Shown: positions 13,964-21,304 of the stretch, piece after piece | How positions within the stretch are numbered: the stretch's first letter is position 1 | Layout: each line of letters begins with the position of its first letter | From: an uncultured Ruminococcus sp. | GTDB lineage: Bacteria; Bacillota; Clostridia; Oscillospirales; Ruminococcaceae | Assembly: GCA_946537565.1 (NCBI GenBank) | Contig: CAMNFW010000006.1 | Span: forward strand, 1 to 21,352 | DNA length: 21,352 bases | Direction: 5' to 3' | Notes under the pieces: model-generated | Seen by the model: only the letters and a program-made list of their open reading frames with translations | Databases searched by the model: none | What the model was told of the DNA's origin: nothing | Program-made: the position numbers and the translations under genes

Positions 13964-15865
13964 TCAAAGGGTGCTGGCAGATATTATCCTCATTGACTTT
14001 ATCTGATAACCGGAGTTTGTCTCAACTATACCGTACTCCACAGTTTTTGCAACTGAGCTGTCTATCCATGAGGGCACTTCGTTGATATAATCAACAGTAA
14101 CAATATAGTCAGTGCCATTCTTGGAAACAGACTTTACGTCCGGCTGATAGGTAAAGGTTATGGGCTTTACAGGAACGTTATAAGCCTTTGTCTCTGAGTT
14201 GTAATAGAAATGTGCAGTACCGGCAGGACCAGTAGTTGTATGGTTGAATTCAGGCAGATCGTCACCGAACAGCTTAACAGCATACTTTTCAACAACTGTG
14301 TCCGGAATAGTAACTGTGTCAAAGGTTATCTCAAGATTTTCACGTCTTATGGCATCGCTGTCCATAACGATCGACCAGATAGCTGCGGTTATGATCTGAT
14401 CAGAGGGCAGCTCAGACGGCGACTCAAAGGATTCTATATCCATAATTACCGCTGGGTATACAACTTCTGTGAAGCCGTCCTTTTTGGTATCACCAGAAGA
14501 AAATCTGTTAAAGTAGTCGATCCCCCTGAAAATAACAGTAATAAGACCAATGCAGGCAAGTATTGAGAAAACAACACCCAGCAGTGTCAGCAGAACCTTT
14601 TTGACAGCACCGGCTTTTCTTGGCTGATCGTCAGAAGCCTCAGCTTTTTCACTGCGCTCACTCATGATCTCTTCCGGCTCTTCATCAAGAATATTTTCAA
14701 GTGCCTTTATTACACCGCCTTTTTTTCTGGCAGGAGTTTCAGCTTCTTCTTCAGCAGATTCATCTTCCTCTGATTCGGGGGCAGCATCGGAATTATCCTC
14801 ATTTTCTTCACTGACCGCAGGCTCTTCATTTTCATGATCAGAAGATTCATCATCACTGCCGGAGTTTTCTATATCTGAAATAGCCTTTTCCGCATCACTC
14901 TGGAGGCTTTCGATAAGCTTCTGAGCAGGGTCTTCATCATCAGCATTATTATTGTCATCGGGCTCTTCATTTTCCTTTGAGATCTCCAGAGCCTTGCTGA
15001 GCAGCGCATCTATATCATCGCTTTCATCCTCAGCAGTAGCATCAGCAGGATTTTCTGCAAACCCAAATATATCCTCCTGAACCTCTTCAACAGGCTCTTC
15101 TGAAACAGATATTATCTCTTCTTCGATCTTCAATACAGGTGAGATCTCTGTATCATCAGAATCTGACTCTGAAATTGCCGGCTCATCTGATATTTCAGAC
15201 GCTTCCGGAATTTCAGGCGCAAACGATGAATTCTCATCGGCAGACTCTGTTTCAGGAGTTGCTGCTGGTTTATTCCTGTCCTTTTTACGAGATTTTTTCT
15301 TTGACTTTTTCTTAGCAGCTTTAGCTTCTTCCTCAGCCTTTTTCTTAGCAGCTTCTGCGGCGGCTTTGGCTTCTTCCTCAGCCTTTTTCTTAACAGCTTC
15401 TGCGGCGGCTTTGGCTTCTTCCTCAGCCTTTTTCTTTGCAGCTTCTGCGGCGGCTTTAGCTTCTTCCTCAGCCTTCTTCTTAGCAGCTTCTGCGGCGGCT
15501 TTGGCTTCTTCCTCAGCCTTTTTCTTTGCAGCTTCTGCAGCGGCTTTAGCTTCTTCCTCTGCCTTTTTCTTAGCAGCTTCTGCGGCGGCTTTGGCTTCTT
15601 CCTCTGCCTTTTTCTTCTTTTCTATTATCTTCTGAATATGCAGATCACCGCTGAATTCCTGAGATACAGCATCAGCCAGTTCATTGGCAGAGACATCTGT
15701 CTTTTTCTTTTCACTGGTCAGAGAATTGAGCAGATCCTCAACTGACATATCATCTATCTTGCTTCTGGATGCAGATTTTTTTGCCGGTGCGGCAGGCTTT
15801 TTGTCAGGCTGGTCATCTCCCATAAGGTTGTTGAGAATATCATCTATATCCTGTCTGGTTGCCAT
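13964..15865 (-). CDS. Single-pass membrane protein with a Lys/Ala/Glu repeat helix and acidic linker
   Basis: I do not recognise a named family. The 633-aa protein has these parts: an N-terminal region with two short motifs, DIDDILNNL (6-14) and VEDLLNSL (42-49); a highly charged array at 84-185 made of a 15-residue unit KKKAEEEAKAAAEAA (six copies plus a partial), likely a long single alpha helix as in TolA; a basic patch (186-199); an acidic, disordered stretch of about 200 residues; one membrane helix at about 421-446; and a C-terminal domain of about 180 residues, probably extracytoplasmic because positive residues (RKAGAVKK) precede the helix. Thus a long cytoplasmic arm is tied to an outside domain. 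Start ATG has AAAAGGAG 6 nt upstream. It is the last gene of the proBA-containing operon. Scaffold or envelope linkage is a guess. Confidence 0.88.
   Translation of the reverse strand: MATRQDIDDILNNLMGDDQPDKKPAAPAKKSASRSKIDDMSVEDLLNSLTSEKKKTDVSANELADAVSQEFSGDLHIQKIIEKKKKAEEEAKAAAEAAKKKAEEEAKAAAEAAKKKAEEEAKAAAEAAKKKAEEEAKAAAEAAKKKAEEEAKAAAEAVKKKAEEEAKAAAEAAKKKAEEEAKAAKKKSKKKSRKKDRNKPAATPETESADENSSFAPEIPEASEISDEPAISESDSDDTEISPVLKIEEEIISVSEEPVEEVQEDIFGFAENPADATAEDESDDIDALLSKALEISKENEEPDDNNNADDEDPAQKLIESLQSDAEKAISDIENSGSDDESSDHENEEPAVSEENEDNSDAAPESEEDESAEEEAETPARKKGGVIKALENILDEEPEEIMSERSEKAEASDDQPRKAGAVKKVLLTLLGVVFSILACIGLITVIFRGIDYFNRFSSGDTKKDGFTEVVYPAVIMDIESFESPSELPSDQIITAAIWSIVMDSDAIRRENLEITFDTVTIPDTVVEKYAVKLFGDDLPEFNHTTTGPAGTAHFYYNSETKAYNVPVKPITFTYQPDVKSVSKNGTDYIVTVDYINEVPSWIDSSVAKTVEYGIVETNSGYQIKSMRIISASTL
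15311..15616 (-). repeat. In-frame 45-bp tandem repeat array (six copies plus a partial)
   Basis: The array encodes the Lys/Ala/Glu helix. Six full 45-bp units and one partial are nearly identical. Silent differences alternate between units: read on the plus strand, TAGCAG with CTTTGGC, and TTGCAG with CTTTAGC. This implies that some growth occurred by copying a 90-bp pair of units. Such arrays expand and contract by slippage or unequal recombination. Confidence 0.95.
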
Positions 15866-15923
15866 AACGATCTCCTTTTGAAAAAAATTTTCTCAGAGCC
15901 TCCGGATATTACCGGACGGTCTG

Positions 15924-17171
15924 TTATCTGATCTGTCCGTTTCCGTCGATAAGATATTTCACAGTAGTAAGCTCTGTGAGACCCATAGGACCTCTTGCAT
16001 GAAGCTTCTGGGTAGAAATACCGATCTCAGCGCCGAATCCAAATTCACCGCCGTCAGTAAAACGAGTAGAAGCATTAACATAAACAGCAGCAGCATCGAC
16101 CTCTTTGCGGAAACGCTCTGCATTTTCCAGAGACTTAGTGACGATACATTCAGAGTGCTTTGTGCTGAATTTTCTTATATGAGCAATTGCCTCGTCAATG
16201 CTTTCAACCACCTTGACTGCAATTATATAATCATTGAATTCCTTTGCATACTCAACATCAGTAGCTTTTTCAATATCATTTCCGAGAATTGCGATAGTCC
16301 TGTCACAGCCATATATCTTCACATCATGAGACTTGAAGCGTTCAGCTATCGCCGGCAGGAATTCATCTGCAATATCCTTATGTACCAGCAGGCTCTCGAT
16401 AGCATTGCAAACTGAGGGGCGCTGGGTCTTGGCATTATCTGTGATATCAACAGCCATAGCTATATCAGCAGAAGAATCAACATAAACGTGACAATTTCCC
16501 GCTCCGGTCTCGATAACAGGAACAGTAGCAGTCTGAACAACAGCCTGAATAAGTCTTGCGCTTCCTCTTGGAATAAGCAGATCAAGATAACCGTTAAGCT
16601 TCATAAGCTCATTAGTTGTTTCACGGTCAGTTTTATCAACTACCTGTATAATATCAGCAGGCAGGCCGGCAGTTTCAACAGCCTCACGCATTATTTTACC
16701 CAGGCATACATTTGAATTTATAGCTTCTTTGCCGCCCTTAAGGATAACAACATTGCCGGCTTTTAGACACAGCGCCGCAGCATCAACAGTAACATTTGGT
16801 CTCGATTCAAAAATAATGCCAATAACACCGAGAGGCACACGGGTGCGTGTAATACGCAGGCCATTCGGACGAGTCCAGCCGTCGATTATCTGACCGATCG
16901 GGTCAGTCATAGCTATCAGCTCATCAACACCCTTTGCCATGTCAGCGATACGTTTTTCATCAAGTTTAAGCCTGTCCTTCATTGCGGCGGACATACCATT
17001 TTCGTCAGCAGCCCTGAGGTCTTTTTCATTCTCTGTTATAATCAGCCGGGCATTATCCTTCAATGCCTTTGAGACAGCAGCCAGAGCGTTATTTTTCTGC
17101 ATTGTTGACGCAGCAGCAATAGCAGCTTCTGCGGCTTTGGCTCTTATTCCCAGTTCCAGTGTATAGCTCAT
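15924..17171 (-). CDS. proA: Glutamate-5-semialdehyde dehydrogenase (gamma-glutamyl phosphate reductase)
   Basis: The second step of proline synthesis: NADPH-dependent reduction of gamma-glutamyl phosphate to glutamate-5-semialdehyde in the cytoplasm. It has 415 aa, full family length. Seen in order: GVIGIIFESRPNVTVD (116-130), the cofactor region LKGGKEA, IPRGSARLI, ETGAGNCHVYVD (221-232), the catalytic cysteine in SVCNAIESL (Cys255), and the C-terminal signature TRFTDGGEFGFGAEIGIS with KLHARGPMGL. The start is the ATG at 17171, which has GAGGTGATATTT in front; the in-frame GTG at 17180 is inside that site. It begins 10 nt after the stop of proB, so the pair is one operon. proC is not in the window. 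Confidence 0.97.
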   Translation of the reverse strand: MSYTLELGIRAKAAEAAIAAASTMQKNNALAAVSKALKDNARLIITENEKDLRAADENGMSAAMKDRLKLDEKRIADMAKGVDELIAMTDPIGQIIDGWTRPNGLRITRTRVPLGVIGIIFESRPNVTVDAAALCLKAGNVVILKGGKEAINSNVCLGKIMREAVETAGLPADIIQVVDKTDRETTNELMKLNGYLDLLIPRGSARLIQAVVQTATVPVIETGAGNCHVYVDSSADIAMAVDITDNAKTQRPSVCNAIESLLVHKDIADEFLPAIAERFKSHDVKIYGCDRTIAILGNDIEKATDVEYAKEFNDYIIAVKVVESIDEAIAHIRKFSTKHSECIVTKSLENAERFRKEVDAAAVYVNASTRFTDGGEFGFGAEIGISTQKLHARGPMGLTELTTVKYLIDGNGQIR

Positions 17172-17181
17172 AAATATCACC

Positions 17182-17988
17182 TCATTGTGTATTTGACTTA
17201 TTAGCCATAAATATTGTGCCTATATCCTTATCCTCAAAAAGATCGTACAGCTTTTCGGGATCACGTCCGTTCATGATGACCATATCAATACCGGCATTTG
17301 CAGCTATTTTAGCTGCGTTTATCTTAGTGGACATACCGCCGGTGCCGAGATTTGAACCAGCACCTCCGGCAGCCATTTCTATTTCCGGTGTAATTTTTTC
17401 AACCACGCTGATCGGCTTTGCATTCGGGTCAGTCCGTGGATCTTTATCATAGAGAGCGTCAATATCTGAAAGGATCAGCAGCAGGTCTGCACCTGAAAGG
17501 TCAGCCACCAATGCTGAAAGAGAATCGTTCTCGCCTATTTCCAGCTCCAGCTCATCAATAGCGATAGTATCATTTTCATTTACAATCGGTATAACACCCA
17601 TGCCCACCAGAGTTTCAATGGTATTCTTGAAGTTCATACAATGGCTGGGGTTATTGATGATAGTTTTGGTGAGGAGTATCTGGGCAACAGTTACGCTGTA
17701 TTTGCTGAACATATCGTCATAAACGTGCATAAGCTCACACTGACCGATAGCAGCAACAGCCTGTTTCAGTTTAGTTTCCTTTGGACGCTCATTGAGACCC
17801 AGCTTTCCTGCGCCGAGACCTACAGAGCCGGAAGATACCATTATTATCTCCTTGCCGGAATTGTGAAGGTCAGAAATGACCCTGACCAGATTAGTCATGC
17901 GGCGGATATTGAGCTTGCCTGTCTTATGGGCAAGAGTGGAAGTTCCCAGTTTTATAACTATTCTTTTTTTATCAGATATATTACGCAT
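17182..17988 (-). CDS. proB: Glutamate 5-kinase (PUA-less)
   Basis: The first, rate-limiting step of proline synthesis, the ATP-dependent phosphorylation of glutamate. Amino-acid-kinase fold motifs are present: VIKLGTST near residue 11, VSSGSVGLGAG, NENDTIAIDELE, LLLILSDIDALYDKDP and GTGGMSTKINAAK. At 268 aa it ends after the kinase domain and lacks the C-terminal PUA domain of the E. coli enzyme, a known variant in Firmicutes; whether it is still proline-inhibited cannot be read. ATG at 17988 follows GGAGAAGGAT. I looked for a T-box in front of it and saw none, so control may come from the upstream operon promoter. It lies 76 nt after the 467-aa gene. Confidence 0.96.
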   Translation of the reverse strand: MRNISDKKRIVIKLGTSTLAHKTGKLNIRRMTNLVRVISDLHNSGKEIIMVSSGSVGLGAGKLGLNERPKETKLKQAVAAIGQCELMHVYDDMFSKYSVTVAQILLTKTIINNPSHCMNFKNTIETLVGMGVIPIVNENDTIAIDELELEIGENDSLSALVADLSGADLLLILSDIDALYDKDPRTDPNAKPISVVEKITPEIEMAAGGAGSNLGTGGMSTKINAAKIAANAGIDMVIMNGRDPEKLYDLFEDKDIGTIFMANKSNTQ

Positions 17989-18044
17989 ATCCTTCTCCTA
18001 CTATTTTTTATGCATAATTTATTATTAACGAACACTTATCAGCT

Positions 18045-18057
18045 TCCGGATCCCGGA
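18045..18057 (-). repeat. TCCGG-n-CCGGA mini-hairpin before proB
   Basis: TCCGG (18045-18049), ATC, CCGGA (18053-18057). A similar hairpin, TCCGG-ATATTA-CCGGA, sits after proA at 15901-15916. Both are in the short gaps on either side of proBA and lack a following U tract, so they could be RNA-processing or stability hairpins, or chance. Confidence 0.35.
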
Positions 18058-18064
18058 CTGTCTT

Positions 18065-19468
18065 TTATTCAGAGACTTCAAGTCCGTGGGAGCGCAGAAT
18101 TTCAAGGTTCATATTCTTAACTTTTTCAGCTTCGGCAAGTGCCCTTTCAAGCAGCTCCGGGGTATTCAGGATCTTATCCCTTGCCTCATCAGACTTAGGA
18201 CTGTTTAGCTCACGGTCATTATAGACAATGGAGAATAGGCCTTCGCTGGAATTGAAGCTGTCATTGGTCAGATATTCATCAAGATCAGCGAGATAGCAGC
18301 GGAATCTTTTCTTAAGATATCTTATACAAGCTTCCGGAGTGACAAGCCGGTCAAGGGCCGGAATCATAATTCTCTCACAGACGCTGAATGCCGTCTCCAT
18401 ATCTTTTACGGTCAGCTCACTGTCCTCGGCATTTATCCTGTAATCGACTATACAGCGGCGGAAAGCATGCTCAAAGCTTCTCTGGAATTTCATGTAACTT
18501 TCGGCGGTATGTCCCCATTTTGCGGCGTAATGACCGATGACAGACAGCATGAAATACTCTATAGGCTCATAGCTTTTTCCACGTTCTTCACTGTAGTCAT
18601 CGCAAAAATATTGCAGATCAGTATCCAGTAAACCGTGAGCATTCATAAAAAAGTCCTCGTCAATTCCCAGCTTCCGGCGGTAAAGTGAAAAGACACCGCC
18701 CACAGGAAGTATCGACTTGTGACCTCTTACGCCGGAACTCATTTTCTGATAGGTTATCAGGTGGAGGATATCGCCGTGAACAAGGCGTGCAAAAACCGGA
18801 CGCTTTGTCTTTTTCAGGCGGATAAATCCATGAGGCGCAAGTCCATCGCCGTAAACTTTGACAAAAGCCGAATTGACGGTAATTTTCTTTTTAACGGGAG
18901 CATCAGCTCTGCGGAAATAGAGCCGGGTGATATTTTCCTTGTCCTTGTCAAACTCAGGGTCAAAAAGCACGGCTTCTCTGTCCATGCGGATAAGCGGAGC
19001 CAGGTCAGAAAGCGCTTCTTCCACGAAAACAGTGTCTGCCCTTAGCTTTTCACTGAACTGTTCACGGCTTACGCCTTCTGCAAAAAACTGCTCCCACAAA
19101 GACCAGTCCGGCTCTTTCAGGCTATCCTCCGGCTCCGGTCTGCCAAGAAAGATCGTATCAGCGATGTTTCCGTCGCTGCCGAAAAGCTGCATAACGACAA
19201 AATCACTGTCAGCGCAGATGATGTTCACGCTGTGGGTATTCATTATCTTAGCCAGCCATTCAGTATCCTCAACAGCATTGCCTTCACCACTGCCGTAGGA
19301 TTCGGACCAGACCGTGATCCAGGGACAGTTTTCAGATGTAAGAAGAGTGTAATCCTTCTGGCTGTAATCAGCCTCGCAGGTCACATAGCCTGCTTTTTTC
19401 ATATATTCGCAGAACCTTTCGATGCCCTCCGGACAGTACAGCTGAGAAACAGTATAAAATCTACCCAT
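18065..19468 (-). CDS. Hypothetical protein (467 aa), unknown function
   Basis: I do not recognise the family. It is soluble with no signal peptide or membrane segment. The N-terminal 125 residues look like a small alpha/beta domain (WITVWSESYGSGEG..., VNIICADSDFVVMQLFG). The middle (about 205-280) has GLAPHGFIRLKKTKRPVFARLVHGDILHLITYQKMSSG and GGVFSLYRRKLGI, a pattern that reminds me of DUF4304-type domains (weak, from memory). The rest is helical with many aromatic residues (YFMLSVIGHYAAKWGHTAESYMKFQRSF). No catalytic motif is evident. The ATG at 19468 follows AGGAGA with a 10-nt spacer. It sits 33 nt after the hydroxyacid dehydrogenase gene and 76 nt before proB, all on one strand. Confidence 0.82.
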   Translation of the reverse strand: MGRFYTVSQLYCPEGIERFCEYMKKAGYVTCEADYSQKDYTLLTSENCPWITVWSESYGSGEGNAVEDTEWLAKIMNTHSVNIICADSDFVVMQLFGSDGNIADTIFLGRPEPEDSLKEPDWSLWEQFFAEGVSREQFSEKLRADTVFVEEALSDLAPLIRMDREAVLFDPEFDKDKENITRLYFRRADAPVKKKITVNSAFVKVYGDGLAPHGFIRLKKTKRPVFARLVHGDILHLITYQKMSSGVRGHKSILPVGGVFSLYRRKLGIDEDFFMNAHGLLDTDLQYFCDDYSEERGKSYEPIEYFMLSVIGHYAAKWGHTAESYMKFQRSFEHAFRRCIVDYRINAEDSELTVKDMETAFSVCERIMIPALDRLVTPEACIRYLKKRFRCYLADLDEYLTNDSFNSSEGLFSIVYNDRELNSPKSDEARDKILNTPELLERALAEAEKVKNMNLEILRSHGLEVSE

Positions 19469-19501
19469 TTTAACTAACTCTCCTAATTAAATAATTCAAG
19501 C

Positions 19502-20452
19502 TCAGCTTACTACATTTACAGGCGTGCCATTCTGCCATGCCCGTATATTGCTGCACACAATGTCAACAAGACGGCTTCTTGTCTCATAGGCAGCCCAGGC
19601 GGTATGGGGAGTTATAACACAGTTTTTAGCGGTTTTAAGAGGTGTGTCCGGCGACATAGGCTCATTGACAAGCACATCAAGATATGCTGCTGCTATTCTG
19701 TCACTGTTAAGAGCATCTGCAAGATCTTTTTCGCAGACAACTCCGCCCCGTGAAGTGTTTATCAGTACAGCTTCTTTCTTCATAAGGTCAAGAAGATCTT
19801 TATTGATCATGCCCTGAGTCTTATCAGTCAGAGGGCAATGGAATGTAATAATATCAGCTCTTGCAGCAGCCTCTTCAAGTGAAACTGTCTCATATGGACA
19901 AAACTCAGGCTTTGTGCGTGTGGAGATAATAACATACATACCGAAAGCCTCTGCGATCTCCGCAACTCTTCTGCCAATAGAACCATAGCCGACAATAGAC
20001 AAGGTCTTTCCGGCAAGCTCATCAATTGGTATCGGAAAATATGAAAATGAGGGGAAACGCTCCCATTCTCCGGCTTTTACAGCAATATCATAATCTCTTA
20101 TCCTGCTGTATCTGTCAAGGATATAAGCAAAAACCTGCTGAGCCACAGCATTGGTTGAATACTGTCCTGCATTGCATACGGTTATGCCCTTTTCTCTTGC
20201 ACAGTCAATATCTACGTTATTATAGCCAGTTGCAAACAAACCTATGTATTTAATTGACGGGCAGGCTTCCATGACCTCTCTTGTGATCATTACCTTATTG
20301 CACAGAACAATATCAGCATCACCAATATTTCCGGCAGTTTCCTCCGGTGAGGTCATTGGTATTATCTTTACCTCTCCCAGTTCTTCCAGCCGTGACACCG
20401 GGATATCACCGCTTATATTGACGGTATACCAATCAAGAACAGCTATTTTCAT
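19502..20452 (-). CDS. D-2-hydroxyacid dehydrogenase (glycerate dehydrogenase-like)
   Basis: An NAD(P)-dependent cytoplasmic oxidoreductase of the D-isomer 2-hydroxyacid family, interconverting 2-oxoacids and D-2-hydroxyacids. Its closest look is glycerate dehydrogenase/hydroxypyruvate reductase, but substrate is not certain. It has 316 aa, normal length without an ACT domain, so it is not a long SerA. Seen: ATGYNNVDIDCAREKGI (substrate loop), the Rossmann motif VGYGSIGRRVAEIAEAFGM (GYGSIG 155-160), TFHCPLTDKTQGMI, and the catalytic set Arg235 (NTSRGGVV), Glu264 (NEPM) and His283 (TPHTAW). ATG overlaps the stop of the upstream membrane protein by 4 nt (ATGA), so translation is coupled and both genes are probably needed together. 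Confidence 0.93.
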   Translation of the reverse strand: MKIAVLDWYTVNISGDIPVSRLEELGEVKIIPMTSPEETAGNIGDADIVLCNKVMITREVMEACPSIKYIGLFATGYNNVDIDCAREKGITVCNAGQYSTNAVAQQVFAYILDRYSRIRDYDIAVKAGEWERFPSFSYFPIPIDELAGKTLSIVGYGSIGRRVAEIAEAFGMYVIISTRTKPEFCPYETVSLEEAAARADIITFHCPLTDKTQGMINKDLLDLMKKEAVLINTSRGGVVCEKDLADALNSDRIAAAYLDVLVNEPMSPDTPLKTAKNCVITPHTAWAAYETRSRLVDIVCSNIRAWQNGTPVNVVS

Positions 20453-20862
20453 TCCTGATCATCCTCATTTGCCTGTTCTGCTGTATTATTCTCAGCAGGA
20501 GCAGCCTCCGGCTTTTCCTCTTTAGCAGGCTCTGCATTATCCTCAGCCTTTTCAGCTTCCGGCTCCGGCTTTTTCTTGAAGATAAAAGATGTTATAAGTG
20601 CAGCCAGAAGCAGCACCAGCTCAGCAGCTCCAACTGCATAGAAAAGAGTACGGTTTTCTGAAAGCTGCAATATCAGCGAAACCGGTATTGCTATAGCAAG
20701 TATCATCTGATAAGGAAGCTTTTCCCTTGAAAATCTATAAAGGAAAAAAAGCGTGCCGATTATAACAAAGGCAAGATGCATTCCCAGCGGAAAGGGAAAT
20801 ACTCCCGGCTCTTCAACATCAGCGGTCTGGGTAAGTACAACGATCATATCTGACAAATTCAT
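20449..20862 (-). CDS. Hypothetical small membrane protein with acidic tail (137 aa)
   Basis: Three hydrophobic segments can be seen (about 24-42, 52-66 and 75-93). A hydrophilic Glu/Ala/Pro/Lys-rich tail follows from about residue 95 (KKKPEPEAEKAEDNAEPAKEEKPEAA), likely disordered and cytoplasmic. I do not recognise a family. ATG has GGAG 5 nt upstream (20868-20871). It is the first gene after the minus-strand operon promoter and overlaps the hydroxyacid dehydrogenase start by 4 nt. The coding signal is convincing; the function is unknown. Confidence 0.85.
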   Translation of the reverse strand: MNLSDMIVVLTQTADVEEPGVFPFPLGMHLAFVIIGTLFFLYRFSREKLPYQMILAIAIPVSLILQLSENRTLFYAVGAAELVLLLAALITSFIFKKKPEPEAEKAEDNAEPAKEEKPEAAPAENNTAEQANEDDQE

Positions 20863-20881
20863 ATTTTCTCCATATCAGCAT

Positions 20882-20899
20882 CTGAAAAGCTTTTCTCAG
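20882..20899 (-). promoter_or_regulatory. Hairpin just upstream of the first operon ribosome binding site
   Basis: On the minus strand CTGAGAAAAGCTTTTCAG contains a perfect 12-bp palindrome, GAAAAGCTTTTC, 10 nt before the GGAG site. Its TTTTC half could instead pair with GAAAA at the ribosome binding site (GGAGAAAA), so it might switch access to that site. This is a paper fold only. Confidence 0.35.
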
Positions 20900-20935
20900 C
20901 GTATAGTCATATCATTTATCTTAAGCTTTTGTACA

Positions 20936-20987
20936 GATACTGCGTCGCACTTAAACGGCGTGCAGACAAGCCGTGATCCGCAGTATT
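20936..20987 (-). ncRNA. Candidate pseudoknotted leader RNA
   Basis: Read on the minus strand, a P1 stem ATACTGC/GCAGTAT (20986-20980 with 20943-20937) encloses an H-type pseudoknot. ACGGC (20974-20970) pairs with GCCGT (20959-20955). GTC-t-GCAC (20967-20960) pairs with GTGCGAC (20950-20944). Almost every base between the P1 arms is used, leaving only GGATC, TT and TTAA as joiners. It lies about 32 nt downstream of the predicted transcription start and about 75 nt before the first gene. The compact fold is riboswitch-like, but I cannot match it to a named class. Confidence 0.5.
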
Positions 20988-21025
20988 AATAGTAAAACAT
21001 TTACTGAAAACTGCTCATACACATT

Positions 21026-21054
21026 ATTATATCATAGCTGACCGTAAATTTCAA
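21026..21054 (-). promoter_or_regulatory. Sigma-A promoter of the minus-strand operon
   Basis: On the minus strand TTGAAA (21054-21049), 17-nt spacer, TATAAT (21031-21026). Predicted +1 is about 21019, giving a leader of about 157 nt. It probably drives the six genes down to 13964. Confidence 0.8.
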
Positions 21055-21304
21055 CCAGTTTTACAAAAAAAACACATTTTACCGGCATTCCTGTTTTAAA
21101 AATATTATACACATTAAGCGATATTTTGTGCATTTTAGGCAATTGAGCGTCATTGCCAAAGTTATATTCATAAACTGAAATAGGTATTCTTTATGGAGCT
21201 GGCTGCAATTCTTTCAACGTCATGATCCCTGCATCAATGATATCTCAGACTATCCAGAGACTTCTCCGTCCATTTTTAAAGTATAAGCAATAACGGCTTA
21301 CGGC
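21055..21304. other. AT-rich intergenic stretch, no gene seen
   Basis: I find no convincing open frame or RNA gene. A small inverted repeat, GGCAAT-n8-ATTGCC, lies at about 21138-21157. A minus-strand TATAAT (about 21105) with a poor -35 (TGCACA) at 17-nt spacing could be a weak extra promoter. A 10-codon frame at about 21193 lacks a good ribosome binding site. TAAGC/GCTTA near 21285-21301 could be a weak hairpin after the gene entering from the right edge. Confidence 0.4.

Noticed and set aside
15311..15616. Tandem repeat as a CRISPR array
   Set aside because: The units are contiguous 45-bp in-frame coding repeats with no unique spacers, inside a clear gene with a ribosome binding site.
15366..15635. 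Plus-strand open frame opposite the repeat array
   Set aside because: It is a low-complexity Ser/Ala/Phe antisense translation of the Lys/Ala/Glu repeats without a ribosome binding site.
17989..18064. T-box riboswitch in front of proB
   Set aside because: The gap is only 76 nt and lacks the conserved T-box sequence and a terminator; the single TCCGG hairpin does not fit.
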